A stretch of DNA of 64,000 nt, from positions 1,984,001 to 2,048,000 of the forward strand of contig NZ_CP077290.1 of assembly GCF_019047785.1 (NCBI RefSeq). Reading direction: 5' to 3'. The notes beneath the pieces were generated by a model. It did not search any database. It was not told the origin of the DNA and worked only from the letters and a program-made list of their open reading frames with translations. Within the stretch, counting starts at the first letter, position 1; each line of letters opens with the position of its first letter. This stretch comes from Enterobacter cancerogenus. GTDB taxonomy: Bacteria > Pseudomonadota > Gammaproteobacteria > Enterobacterales > Enterobacteriaceae. The translations under genes and the position numbers were made by a program. Positions 30,861 to 39,576 of the stretch are shown here, in pieces.

Positions 30861-31372
30861 AGATCACCTTTCGTACGACAACCCGAGAAGATGTGACTCA
30901 CCTGCCCTCCATTGAGCGCGCAGCGGCCCAGCGTTTTCGTGACGTGCCGGCCCTCGCCTGGCTTGCAGAGAGTGCCGTCATCAGCGCAGAGCAGCACCTC
31001 GGCTACGTAGATCAAGACCTGAGCTGGCTGGCGCTGGCGAACGATCGTCCCGTCGGCTTTATCCTCGCAGAGGCGCATCCGGCGTCGCTGTTTATCGTAG
31101 AAGTGTCGGTCGATCCGGGCTGGCAGCAAAAAGGGATAGGTCGGCGGCTGATCCACTGCGTGGCTGAAGCGGCGAAAGTGCGGGGGCTGACATCGCTGAC
31201 GCTCACGACGTTCCGTGACGTCCCCTGGAACGCCCCTTTCTATGCGAAGCTGGGGTTTGCGGAAGTGGCAGATGAGGCGCTGACGCCCGAACTGCGGCAG
31301 AAAAGAGAGGAAGAGGCAGCGCACGGTTTCGCGTATGGCTCTCGCTGTACCATGCGCCTGCCTCCTGGCTAA
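30857..31372 (+). CDS. GNAT-family N-acetyltransferase
   Basis: 171 residues from ATG 30857, overlapping the preceding gene, which decides the start. GNAT acetyl-CoA motif VSVDPGWQQKGIGRRLI (Q-x-x-G-I-G) and motif B PFYAKLGF are intact. The substrate is unknown. Coupling to a membrane-bound regulator suggests it belongs to that regulon or modifies its product. It is convergent with tsr, and the stop codons are adjacent. Confidence 0.88.
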   Translation: MKITFRTTTREDVTHLPSIERAAAQRFRDVPALAWLAESAVISAEQHLGYVDQDLSWLALANDRPVGFILAEAHPASLFIVEVSVDPGWQQKGIGRRLIHCVAEAAKVRGLTSLTLTTFRDVPWNAPFYAKLGFAEVADEALTPELRQKREEEAAHGFAYGSRCTMRLPPG

Positions 31373-33037
31373 TTAGAACGTTTCCCAGTTATCACCGGCG
31401 TCTGCCGTTGCGGCTTTACGCGCCATCATCGGTGCGGCAACGGTTTTCGCTGAGGCGATTTCACGCGCTTTCATCTGCTCCTGCTGAATGCGGAACACGG
31501 CAACCGCCTGCGTCAGGCGGCTGGCCTGCTCTTCCAGCGCCGCGGCCGCCGCAGCGGACTCTTCCACCAGCGAGGCGTTCTGCTGCGTGACGCGATCCAT
31601 CTCGGCCACCGCCAGTCCCACCTGGTCGATACCGCGGCTCTGCTCGTCAGACGCAGAGGCGATTTCGCCCATGATGTCGGTCACGCGGGTGACCGCATTG
31701 ACGATCTCACCCATGGTTTCACCGGCGCTTTCAACCAGCGTAGATCCAATCTCTACACGGCCCACGGAGTCTTCAATCAGGCTCTTGATTTCGCGTGCCG
31801 CCTGGGCGCTGCGCTGGGCCAGGTTACGTACTTCACCGGCCACCACCGCAAAGCCGCGACCCTGCTCGCCCGCACGCGCCGCTTCCACCGCCGCGTTCAG
31901 TGCCAGGATGTTGGTCTGGAAAGCAATACCGTCGATTACGCTGATAATGTCGGCAATTTTCTGCGAACTGCCCGCGATATCGCGCATGGTTTGCACCACG
32001 TTATCCACCACTTTGCCGCCTTTCTGCGCGGTTTCGGAGGCGCTCAGGGCCAGGTTGCTGGCCTGGCGGGCGTTCTCGGCGTTCTGCTTCACGGTTGCCG
32101 TCAGCTGTTCCATGCTGGCTGCGGTCTCTTCAAGAGACGCGGCCTGCTGCTCGGTACGGGAGGAGAGATCGTTGTTACCCATAGAGATTTCGCTCGCGCC
32201 GCTGTAAATGGCGTTCGCGCCGTTACGCACGTCGCCGACGGTACGCACCAGCTCGCCCTGCATATGGCGCAGGGAGTCGGCCAGCAGGCCCATTTCGTTG
32301 CTGCCGTCTACGTCGATGCGCTTCACCAGGTCGCCGCTGGCGATATGGCGAATACTGTCAACGAGGCGATTAAGCGGAGAGATCAGCGCCTGCTTAATGC
32401 CCAGCCAGACGGCCACAATCACCACCAGCACCGCAATCAGCACGATTATCAGTACCCAGATGGCCTGGCTGTAAGAGCTATTGCTGTCTTCTACCGCGGT
32501 TTGATACAGCTTGTCGTTCTGCTGCAGGTAGCTCACGTACTGCTTCTCGAAGCCATCCTGATAGCTCTGGGTAGGCTGGTCGAAGAAGGCGTTGATTTTG
32601 CCTGCGCCCAACAGCTGGATCAGCTCAGCCAGCGCGCCGTGATAGATATCATAGTTACGCTTGATCTCCATCGCGGCGGCCTCGCTCTGACGCGGGTCGC
32701 GCGGCAGGGCTTCATAATCGGCCCAGTTTTTTTCCGCCTGCTTCAGGGATGCGGCGGCAATCTGCATCAGATCGTTAACGGTCGCGCCGCTGCCGATATT
32801 GCTCTGATCCATCATGTAGCGGATGCCCGCACGGTTGAGGGTATTACGGGTTTGCAGCAGTGCCACCCAGCTGCCGTTCAGCGTGGATTGCTGTTGGCGA
32901 ATGGTTTGCAGAACGGTGAAATTCTCTTTGTCGTGCTTCAGCGCGTTAAAGAAAAGACCACCGGATGTCAGCTGTAGTAAGCCAAAAATGGCTAAAACCA
33001 GCAGCAAGCTGGTAACAATCTTGATACGATTTAACAT
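31373..33037 (-). CDS. tsr: Methyl-accepting chemotaxis protein Tsr (serine receptor)
   Basis: 554 residues from ATG 33037 ([19 protein letters not shown]); an in-frame ATG five codons upstream is unlikely. Topology: TM1 (about 8-28), a periplasmic four-helix ligand domain with the serine-site residues ([14 protein letters not shown]), TM2 (about 192-213), HAMP, and a long signalling coiled coil with the hairpin [30 protein letters not shown]. The C-terminal pentapeptide NWETF (550-554) docks CheR/CheB. A sigma-28 promoter lies upstream. Confidence 0.97.
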   Translation of the reverse strand: MLNRIKIVTSLLLVLAIFGLLQLTSGGLFFNALKHDKENFTVLQTIRQQQSTLNGSWVALLQTRNTLNRAGIRYMMDQSNIGSGATVNDLMQIAAASLKQAEKNWADYEALPRDPRQSEAAAMEIKRNYDIYHGALAELIQLLGAGKINAFFDQPTQSYQDGFEKQYVSYLQQNDKLYQTAVEDSNSSYSQAIWVLIIVLIAVLVVIVAVWLGIKQALISPLNRLVDSIRHIASGDLVKRIDVDGSNEMGLLADSLRHMQGELVRTVGDVRNGANAIYSGASEISMGNNDLSSRTEQQAASLEETAASMEQLTATVKQNAENARQASNLALSASETAQKGGKVVDNVVQTMRDIAGSSQKIADIISVIDGIAFQTNILALNAAVEAARAGEQGRGFAVVAGEVRNLAQRSAQAAREIKSLIEDSVGRVEIGSTLVESAGETMGEIVNAVTRVTDIMGEIASASDEQSRGIDQVGLAVAEMDRVTQQNASLVEESAAAAAALEEQASRLTQAVAVFRIQQEQMKAREIASAKTVAAPMMARKAATADAGDNWETF

Positions 33038-33068
33038 GTTTTCTCTTTCCATCAGACAGATAACAGAA

Positions 33069-33095
33069 TTTTCGGCCTGCGAGGAGAAAACTTTA
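33069..33095 (-). promoter_or_regulatory. Sigma-28 (FliA) promoter of tsr
   Basis: On the minus strand TAAAGTTT (33088-33095), an 11-bp spacer and GCCGAAAA (33069-33076) match the flagellar consensus TAAAGTTT-N11-GCCGATAA with one difference. This places tsr in the class 3 motility regulon. Confidence 0.9.
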
Positions 33096-33119
33096 CGAAA
33101 ATCGTACTAAATGTGGTGT

Positions 33120-33563
33120 TTATTCCAACGCATCACGCTCTTCATCGTTCCGGTCTCCCAGTGCGATAAATTCTTCCAGCAGTGCCGTGAGCTGTTTCAT
33201 CTTTTCCGGCGTATATTCCGCCTCGATCCGCTGATAGGCCTCTTCAACCTCCGCCTGGGCATGTTGATACAGGGCGTTGCCCTCTTTGGTCAGCGACACG
33301 TACAGCTTACGCTGGTCGTTAACCGGCTTCAGGCGCAGCACCAGACCGTCGCGCTCCATACGCGTGAGGATGCCCGTCAGGCTCGGGCGCAAAATACAGG
33401 TCCGAAACGCCAGGTCGTGAAAGTCCATCGACGGATGTTCGGCCAGCACGCGCACGATGCGCCACTGCTGCTCGGTCAGGTTATGCCGCTTCACGATGGG
33501 CCGGAAGTACGACATCGCCGCTTCCCTCGCCTGAAGCAGGGCGATGGTTAATGAGTCATGCAT
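33120..33563 (-). CDS. hpaR: Homoprotocatechuate pathway repressor HpaR (MarR family)
   Basis: 147 residues. MarR winged helix: FHDLAFRTCILRPSLTGILTRMERDGLVLRLKPVNDQRKLYVSLT (about 52-96). The N-terminus DSLTIALLQAREAAMSYFRP is conserved among HpaR proteins. It represses the divergent hpaGEDFHI operon and is released by 4-hydroxyphenylacetate or homoprotocatechuate. GGGGAGCGCT precedes the ATG. Confidence 0.95.
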   Translation of the reverse strand: MHDSLTIALLQAREAAMSYFRPIVKRHNLTEQQWRIVRVLAEHPSMDFHDLAFRTCILRPSLTGILTRMERDGLVLRLKPVNDQRKLYVSLTKEGNALYQHAQAEVEEAYQRIEAEYTPEKMKQLTALLEEFIALGDRNDEERDALE

Positions 33564-33724
33564 AGCGCTCCCCGATAATCATTAACACGTAAACAATTAG
33601 AATAAGATGTTTTTATAAACAACACATTTTTCCGTAAAAAGTCTAACAGAAAGCGCTCATTTTTAGTAAACACATGATTAAAAAAGATTTTCAAATCCAG
33701 ATTGTAAATTTATTGTTATTCATA

Positions 33725-33745
33725 TCACAAATTTTTCACTTGTGA
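33725..33745. promoter_or_regulatory. TCACAA...TTGTGA inverted repeat in the hpaR-hpaG region
   Basis: Six-base arms TCACAA and TTGTGA are separated by nine bases. These are CRP-type half-sites in inverted order. A CRP contribution to hpa expression is known in E. coli W, but the geometry here is not the canonical TGTGA-N6-TCACA. The assignment is tentative. Confidence 0.4.
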
Positions 33746-33778
33746 TTGCGAAACGACCAGCAAAAGCATAAAACCAGA

Positions 33779-33796
33779 TCATTAACATATTAATGA
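33779..33796 (+). promoter_or_regulatory. Candidate HpaR operator upstream of hpaG
   Basis: Arms TCATTAA and TTAATGA around CATA form a near-perfect 18-bp palindrome 37 bp before the hpaG start. A related half-site, TCATTAACACG, occurs at about 33579-33589 near the hpaR start. Position and symmetry fit MarR-type repression of both divergent units. Confidence 0.65.
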
Positions 33797-33833
33797 AATC
33801 ACGGCCCGGTCCTCCGGCCCGAGGAGTATGTCA

Positions 33834-35111
33834 ATGAAAGGTACTGTTTTTGCCGTCGCGTTAAACCACCAGAGCCAGCGTGATGCCTGGCGCGAGGCGT
33901 TTGAAAAAGCGCCCTACACCACGCCGCCGAAAACCGCGGTGTGGTTTATCAAACCGCATAACACGGTGATCTCAACAGGCGAGCCGATCCCGTTCCCGGC
34001 AGGTGAAACGGTGCTCAGCGGCGCAACGGTCGCGCTGGTAGTGGGCAAAACGGCCCGCCGCGTTCGCGTTGAGGAAGCCGGGCAGTACATCGCCGGCTAC
34101 GCGCTGGCTAACGAAGTGAGCCTGCCGGAAGAGAGCTTTTACCGCCCGGCAATCAAGGCGAAATGCCGGGACGGATTTTGCCCGCTTGGCGAGTTGGTCG
34201 CCGTCGACAGTGTAGATAACCTGACCATCATCACCGACATCAATGGCCGCGAAGCGGATCGCTGGAATACCGCCGATCTCCAGCGAAACGCAGCCGAGCT
34301 GCTGAGCGCGCTGAGCGAATTCGCCACCCTTAACCCCGGCGATGCCATTCTGCTCGGCACCCCGCATCACCGCGTGGCGCTGCGCCCCGGCGATCGGGTG
34401 CGCGTGCTGGCAGAAGGCTTCCCGCCGCTGGAAAACCCGGTAGTGGATGAGCGCGACGTCGCCATTACACCGGCCACGCCCCCGCACGCCACGCTGTTTG
34501 CCCTCGGGCTGAACTACGCCGATCACGCCAGCGAACTGGCCTTCACTCCCCCCACCGAGCCGCTGGTATTTATTAAAGCGCCGAACACCCTTAACGGTGA
34601 TAACAAGACGTCGGTGCGTCCGAACAACGTCGAGTACATGCACTATGAGGCGGAGCTGGTAGTGGTCATCGGCAAAACCGCGCGCAAGGTCAGTGAGGCC
34701 GACGCGATGGACTTTGTTGCGGGCTACACCGTCTGCAATGATTACGCCATCCGCGACTATCTCGAAAACTACTACCGCCCCAACCTGCGGGTGAAAAGCC
34801 GCGACGGGCTAACGCCGATCGGCCCGAACATCGTGCCGAAAGCCGCCATTCCCGATCCGCACAATCTCACGCTGCGCACCTTCGTCAACGGCGAACTGCG
34901 ACAGCTTGGCACGACGGCAGATCTGATCTTCAGCATCCCGTTCCTGATTGCGTACCTGAGCGATTTTATGACCCTGCAGCCGGGCGACATGATCGCCACC
35001 GGCACGCCGAAGGGGCTCTCCGACGTGGTCCCGGGCGATGAAGTGGTGGTGGAAGTGGAAGGCGTAGGTCGCCTGGTCAACCGGATTGTCAGCGAGGAGA
35101 CGACAAAATGA
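33834..35111 (+). CDS. hpaG: HpaG: OPET decarboxylase / HHDD isomerase, bifunctional
   Basis: 425 residues from ATG 33834, seven bases after GAGGAG. An ATG two codons earlier is too close to it. The protein is a tandem duplication of two ~210-residue FAH-fold domains, each with a metal/substrate segment of the type SFYRPAIKAKCRDGFCP / NYYRPNLRVKSRDGLTP. It decarboxylates 5-oxo-pent-3-ene-1,2,5-tricarboxylate and isomerises the product. First gene of the meta-cleavage operon; overlaps hpaE by 4 bp. Confidence 0.97.
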   Translation: MKGTVFAVALNHQSQRDAWREAFEKAPYTTPPKTAVWFIKPHNTVISTGEPIPFPAGETVLSGATVALVVGKTARRVRVEEAGQYIAGYALANEVSLPEESFYRPAIKAKCRDGFCPLGELVAVDSVDNLTIITDINGREADRWNTADLQRNAAELLSALSEFATLNPGDAILLGTPHHRVALRPGDRVRVLAEGFPPLENPVVDERDVAITPATPPHATLFALGLNYADHASELAFTPPTEPLVFIKAPNTLNGDNKTSVRPNNVEYMHYEAELVVVIGKTARKVSEADAMDFVAGYTVCNDYAIRDYLENYYRPNLRVKSRDGLTPIGPNIVPKAAIPDPHNLTLRTFVNGELRQLGTTADLIFSIPFLIAYLSDFMTLQPGDMIATGTPKGLSDVVPGDEVVVEVEGVGRLVNRIVSEETTK

Positions 35112-36574
35112 AAAAGATAAACCATTGGATCAACGGCAAAAACGTGGCGGGTAGCGACTACTTCCACACCACTAACCCGGCCTCCGGGGAGGTATTAGCG
35201 GAAGTCGCCGCCGGCGGTGAAGCGGAAATCCATCAGGCGGTCGCCGCCGCGAAAGAAGCCTTCCCGAAATGGGCCAACCTGCCGATGAAAGAGCGCGCGC
35301 GCCTGATGCGCCGCCTGGGGGATCTGATCGACGAGAACGTCCCGGCGATCGCCGCCTTGGAGACCGCCGACACCGGCCTGCCGATCCACCAGACCAAAAA
35401 CGTGCTGATCCCGCGCGCCTCGCACAACTTCGCGTTCTTCGCCGAGGTGTGCCAGCAGATGAACGGCAAAACCTACCCGGTCGACGACACCATGCTCAAC
35501 TACACCCTGGTGCAGCCGGTGGGCGTGTGCGCGCTGGTCTCGCCGTGGAACGTGCCGTTTATGACCGCCACCTGGAAGGTCGCGCCGTGCCTGGCGCTGG
35601 GCAACACTGCGGTACTGAAGATGTCTGAACTCTCACCGCTGACCGCCGACCGCTTAGGCGAGCTGGCGCTGGAGGCGGGTATCCCGGCGGGGGTGCTGAA
35701 CGTGGTGCAGGGCTATGGCGCGACGGCCGGCGATGCGCTGGTGCGCCATCACGACGTGCGTGCCGTCTCGTTCACTGGCGGCACCGCCACCGGGCGCAAC
35801 ATCATGAAAAACGCCGGGCTGAAAAAATACTCTATGGAGCTGGGCGGCAAATCGCCGGTGCTGATTTTTGACGATGCCGACATCGAGCGCGCCCTGGACG
35901 CTGCCCTGTTCACCATCTTCTCGATCAACGGCGAGCGCTGCACCGCAGGCTCGCGCATTTTCATTCAGCAGAGCATCTACCCGGAATTCGTCAAACGCTT
36001 CGCCGAACGCGCCAGCCGCCTGCGCGTGGGCGACCCGACCGATCCGAACATCCAGGTTGGCGCGCTGATAAGCGCCCAGCACTGGGAAAAAGTCTCCGGC
36101 TATATCCGCCTCGGTATTGAGGAAGGGGCGACCCTGCTGGCGGGCGGGCCGGATAAACCCACCGATCTGCCAGCGCACCTGAAGGGCGGCAACTTCCTGC
36201 GCCCGACGGTGCTGGCGGATGTTGATAACCGGATGCGCGTGGCGCAGGAGGAGATCTTCGGGCCGGTGGCCTGCCTGCTGCCCTTTAAGGACGAAGCGGA
36301 AGGCCTGCGCCTGGCGAACGATGTGGAGTACGGTCTGGCGTCATATATCTGGACCCAGGACGTCAGCAAAGTGCTGCGCCTGGCGCGCAACATCGAAGCG
36401 GGCATGGTGTTTGTCAACACTCAGAACGTGCGCGACCTGCGCCAGCCGTTTGGCGGCGTGAAGGCCTCCGGCACCGGGCGCGAGGGCGGCGAGTACAGCT
36501 TTGAGGTGTTCGCCGAGATGAAAAACGTCTGCATCTCGATGGGCAACCATCCGATTCCAAAGTGGGGTATCTGA
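35108..36574 (+). CDS. hpaE: 5-carboxymethyl-2-hydroxymuconate semialdehyde dehydrogenase
   Basis: 488 residues, an NAD-dependent aldehyde dehydrogenase. SPWNVPFMTATWK (NAD site), FTGGTATGRNI, MELGGKSPVL (general base Glu) and the catalytic Cys in NGERCTAGSRIF are all present. It oxidises the ring-fission semialdehyde to the tricarboxylic intermediate. Coupled to hpaG by ATGA and followed by hpaD after one base. Confidence 0.97.
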   Translation: MKKINHWINGKNVAGSDYFHTTNPASGEVLAEVAAGGEAEIHQAVAAAKEAFPKWANLPMKERARLMRRLGDLIDENVPAIAALETADTGLPIHQTKNVLIPRASHNFAFFAEVCQQMNGKTYPVDDTMLNYTLVQPVGVCALVSPWNVPFMTATWKVAPCLALGNTAVLKMSELSPLTADRLGELALEAGIPAGVLNVVQGYGATAGDALVRHHDVRAVSFTGGTATGRNIMKNAGLKKYSMELGGKSPVLIFDDADIERALDAALFTIFSINGERCTAGSRIFIQQSIYPEFVKRFAERASRLRVGDPTDPNIQVGALISAQHWEKVSGYIRLGIEEGATLLAGGPDKPTDLPAHLKGGNFLRPTVLADVDNRMRVAQEEIFGPVACLLPFKDEAEGLRLANDVEYGLASYIWTQDVSKVLRLARNIEAGMVFVNTQNVRDLRQPFGGVKASGTGREGGEYSFEVFAEMKNVCISMGNHPIPKWGI

Positions 36575-36575
36575 T

Positions 36576-37427
36576 ATGGGCACCTTAGCGTTAGCGGCAA
36601 AAATCACTCACGTGCCGTCGATGTACCTTTCCGAGCTGCCGGGCAAAAACCACGGCTGCCGCCAGTCGGCCATCGACGGGCACAAAGAGATCAGCAAGCG
36701 CTGCCGCGAGCGGGGGGTCGATACCATTATCGTGTTCGACACCCACTGGCTGGTGAACAGCGCCTATCACATTAACTGTGCGGACCATTTTTCCGGCGTC
36801 TACACCAGCAACGAACTGCCGCACTTTATCCGCGATATGACCTACGACTACGACGGCAACCCGGAACTCGGGCAGTTGATCGCCGACGAGGCGGTGAAGC
36901 TCGGTGTGCGCGCCAAAGCGCACAACATCCCGAGCCTGAAGCTGGAGTACGGCACCCTGGTGCCAATGCGCTACATGAACGCGGATAAACACTTCAAAGT
37001 GATCGCCATTTCGGCATTCTGCACCGTTCACGATTTTGCCGACAGCCGCAGGCTCGGCGAGGCCATCGTCAGCGCCATCGAAAAATACGACGGCACCGTG
37101 GCGGTGCTCGCCAGCGGTTCGCTCTCGCACCGCTTTATTGACGACCAGCGCGCGGAAGAAGGGATGAACAGCTACACCCGCGAGTTTGACCGTCAGATGG
37201 ACGAGCGCGTGGTCAAGCTGTGGCGCGAGGGCCAGTTCAAAGAATTTTGCAGCATGCTGCCGGAGTACGCCGACTACTGCTACGGCGAAGGCAACATGCA
37301 CGACACGGTGATGCTGCTGGGGATGCTCGGCTGGGACAAATACGACGGCAAAGTGGAGTTCCTCACCGAGCTGTTCGCCAGCTCCGGTACCGGTCAGGTT
37401 AACGCCGTTTTCCCGCTGCCCGCGTAA
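36576..37427 (+). CDS. hpaD: 3,4-dihydroxyphenylacetate 2,3-dioxygenase
   Basis: 283 residues of the LigB-type extradiol dioxygenase superfamily. HVPSMYL (metal His), VFDTHWLVN, and the C-terminal acid/base SGSLSHRFI are conserved. It opens the homoprotocatechuate ring using Fe(II) and O2. One base separates it from hpaE and nine from hpaF. Confidence 0.96.
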   Translation: MGTLALAAKITHVPSMYLSELPGKNHGCRQSAIDGHKEISKRCRERGVDTIIVFDTHWLVNSAYHINCADHFSGVYTSNELPHFIRDMTYDYDGNPELGQLIADEAVKLGVRAKAHNIPSLKLEYGTLVPMRYMNADKHFKVIAISAFCTVHDFADSRRLGEAIVSAIEKYDGTVAVLASGSLSHRFIDDQRAEEGMNSYTREFDRQMDERVVKLWREGQFKEFCSMLPEYADYCYGEGNMHDTVMLLGMLGWDKYDGKVEFLTELFASSGTGQVNAVFPLPA

Positions 37428-37436
37428 GGAGCCACC

Positions 37437-37817
37437 ATGCCGCACTTTATTGCTGAATGCACCCACAACATCCGCGAGCAGGCCGACCTGCCGGGGCTGT
37501 TTGCCAGGGTGAACGCGGCGCTGGCCGCCACGGGTATCTTTCCCATTGGCGGTATCCGCAGCCGCGCCCACTGGCTGGACACCTGGCAGATGGCCGACGG
37601 GAAACACGATTATGCCTTCGTGCACATGACGCTGAAGATTGGCGCGGGGCGCAGCCTGGAAAGCCGCGAAGCCGTGGGGGAGATGCTGTTTGGGCTGATT
37701 AAAACGCACTTCGCGACGCTGATGGCGGACCGTTATCTGGCGCTGTCGTTTGAGATAGAGGAGCTGCATCCGACGCTCAATTACAAGCAAAACAACGTGC
37801 ATGCGTTGTTTAAGTAG
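37437..37817 (+). CDS. hpaF: 5-carboxymethyl-2-hydroxymuconate delta-isomerase
   Basis: 126 residues, tautomerase superfamily, typical CHMI length. The processed catalytic Pro2 follows Met1 (MPHFIAECT). It isomerises the hydroxymuconate before decarboxylation by HpaG. AAGGAGCC is the ribosome site. A palindromic repeat pair follows before hpaH. Confidence 0.95.
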   Translation: MPHFIAECTHNIREQADLPGLFARVNAALAATGIFPIGGIRSRAHWLDTWQMADGKHDYAFVHMTLKIGAGRSLESREAVGEMLFGLIKTHFATLMADRYLALSFEIEELHPTLNYKQNNVHALFK

Positions 37818-37825
37818 TACCTCTC

Positions 37826-37922
37826 GATCTGTCCCCTCTCCCTTTGGGAGAGGGTTAGGGTGAGGGAAATCTCTGCGGCCTGATGCCCTCACCCCGGCCC
37901 TCTCCCACAGGGAGAGGGAGAA
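37826..37922. repeat. Inverted pair of the CCCTCTCCC / GGGTGAGGG repeat
   Basis: One copy (CCCTCTCCC-ttt-GGGAGAGGG-ttAGGGTGAGGG) faces an inverted copy (CCCTCACCC-cggCCCTCTCCC-aca-GGGAGAGGG), with about 30 bp between them. The pair can fold as one long hairpin. It lies inside the hpa operon between hpaF and hpaH and may reduce downstream expression or protect upstream mRNA. Confidence 0.85.
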
Positions 37923-37944
37923 AACAATACAACAGGATATCGCC

Positions 37945-38748
37945 ATGCTCGACAAACATACCCACACATTGATCGCTCACCGCCTGCACCAGGCCGAACA
38001 AACCCGGGAGCAGATCCGTGCGATCTCGCTGGAGCACCCGGAGATCACCATTGAAGATGCCTACGCCATCCAGCGCGAATGGGTGAGCCTGAAAATTGCC
38101 GAAGGCCGCGTGCTGAAGGGCCATAAGATCGGCCTGACCTCCAAAGCGATGCAGGCCAGCTCGCAGATTAGCGAGCCGGACTACGGCGCGCTGCTGGACG
38201 ATATGTTCTTCCACGACGGCAGCGACATCCCCGTCGATCGCTTTATCGTCCCGCGCATCGAAGTGGAGCTGGCCTTCGTGCTGGCAAAACCCCTGCGCGG
38301 CCCGAACTGCACGATCTTCGACGTCTACAACGCCACGGACTATGTGATCCCCGCCCTGGAATTGATCGACGCCCGCTGTCACAACGTCGACCCTGAAACC
38401 CAGCGCCCGCGCAAGGTGTTCGACACCATCTCCGATAACGCCGCCAACGCGGGGGTGATCCTCGGTGGTCGTCCGATTAAGCCCGACGAACTGGATCTGC
38501 GCTGGATCTCCGCTCTGCTCTATCGCAACGGCGTCATCGAAGAGACCGGCGTCGCCGCAGGTGTGCTTAACCACCCGGCGAACGGCGTGGCGTGGCTGGC
38601 GAACAAGCTCGCGCCGTATGACGTTCAGCTTGACCCCGGCCAGATCATCCTCGGTGGCTCCTTTACCCGCCCGGTAGCCGCCAGCCGGGGCGACACCTTC
38701 CACGTGGACTACGGCGACATGGGGTCCATCAGCTGCCGCTTTGTCTAG
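37945..38748 (+). CDS. hpaH: 2-oxo-hept-4-ene-1,7-dioate hydratase
   Basis: 267 residues of the MhpD/HpaH hydratase family (FAH-related fold). Metal and substrate motifs: [24 protein letters not shown] and [11 protein letters not shown]. It hydrates the dienoate before aldol cleavage by HpaI. AACAGGA precedes the ATG. Nine bases separate it from hpaI. Confidence 0.96.
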   Translation: MLDKHTHTLIAHRLHQAEQTREQIRAISLEHPEITIEDAYAIQREWVSLKIAEGRVLKGHKIGLTSKAMQASSQISEPDYGALLDDMFFHDGSDIPVDRFIVPRIEVELAFVLAKPLRGPNCTIFDVYNATDYVIPALELIDARCHNVDPETQRPRKVFDTISDNAANAGVILGGRPIKPDELDLRWISALLYRNGVIEETGVAAGVLNHPANGVAWLANKLAPYDVQLDPGQIILGGSFTRPVAASRGDTFHVDYGDMGSISCRFV

Positions 38749-38757
38749 GAGACGACC

Positions 38758-39555
38758 ATGCAAAACGCATTCAAAACGGCGCTGAAAGCCGGAACACCGC
38801 AAATCGGTTTATGGCTGGGGCTGACCAGCAGCTACAGCGCGGAACTGCTGGCGGGCGCAGGCTTCGACTGGCTGCTGATCGACGGAGAGCACGCCCCGAA
38901 CAACGTGCAGACGGTTTTAACCCAGCTGCAGGCCATCGCCCCCTATACCAGCCAGCCGGTGGTACGCCCGTCATGGAACGATCCAGTGCAGATCAAACAG
39001 CTGCTGGACGTGGGCGCGCAAACGCTGCTGGTGCCGATGGTGCAGAACGCCGACGAAGCGCGTCTGGCGGTGAGCGCCACCCGCTATCCGCCTGCGGGTA
39101 TCCGTGGGGTCGGCAGCGCGCTGGCGCGGGCATCACGCTGGAACCGCATCCCGGATTACCTGCAACAGGCCAACGACGCCATGTGCGTACTGGTGCAAAT
39201 CGAAACCCGTGAGGCGCTGAAAAACCTGCCGCAAATCCTCGACGTGGAAGGCGTCGACGGCGTGTTTATCGGCCCGGCAGATCTCAGCGCCGACATGGGT
39301 TTTGCCGGTAACCCGCAGCATCCCGAGGTGCAGGCCGTCATCGAACGGGCCATCGCGCAGATCCGCGAGGCGGGGAAAGCCCCCGGCATCCTGATGGCGA
39401 ACGAAGCGCTGGCGAAACGCTATCTCGAGCTCGGGGCACTGTTCGTCGCCGTCGGGGTAGACACCACCCTGCTCGCCCGCAGCGCCGAGGCGCTGGCCGC
39501 CCGCTTTATCCATCACCCGGTTACGTCAGTGAATAACAATAAATCCGTCTACTAA
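38758..39555 (+). CDS. hpaI: 4-hydroxy-2-oxoheptane-1,7-dioate aldolase
   Basis: 265 residues, class II metal-dependent aldolase of the HpcH/HpaI family. IDGEHAPNN contains the catalytic His, and VQIETREAL with [12 protein letters not shown] contains the metal Glu and Asp. It yields pyruvate and succinic semialdehyde. Succinic semialdehyde oxidation could use the ALDH at 49.6-50.9 kb, but no link is shown. Confidence 0.96.
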   Translation: MQNAFKTALKAGTPQIGLWLGLTSSYSAELLAGAGFDWLLIDGEHAPNNVQTVLTQLQAIAPYTSQPVVRPSWNDPVQIKQLLDVGAQTLLVPMVQNADEARLAVSATRYPPAGIRGVGSALARASRWNRIPDYLQQANDAMCVLVQIETREALKNLPQILDVEGVDGVFIGPADLSADMGFAGNPQHPEVQAVIERAIAQIREAGKAPGILMANEALAKRYLELGALFVAVGVDTTLLARSAEALAARFIHHPVTSVNNNKSVY

Positions 39556-39576
39556 AGGTAAGATCTGGAGCGCACC

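Noticed and set aside
36591..37967. Long antisense frame over hpaD-hpaF (over 450 codons)
   Set aside because: Runs through two real genes and a palindromic repeat, has no family motif, and the opposite strand is an intact operon.
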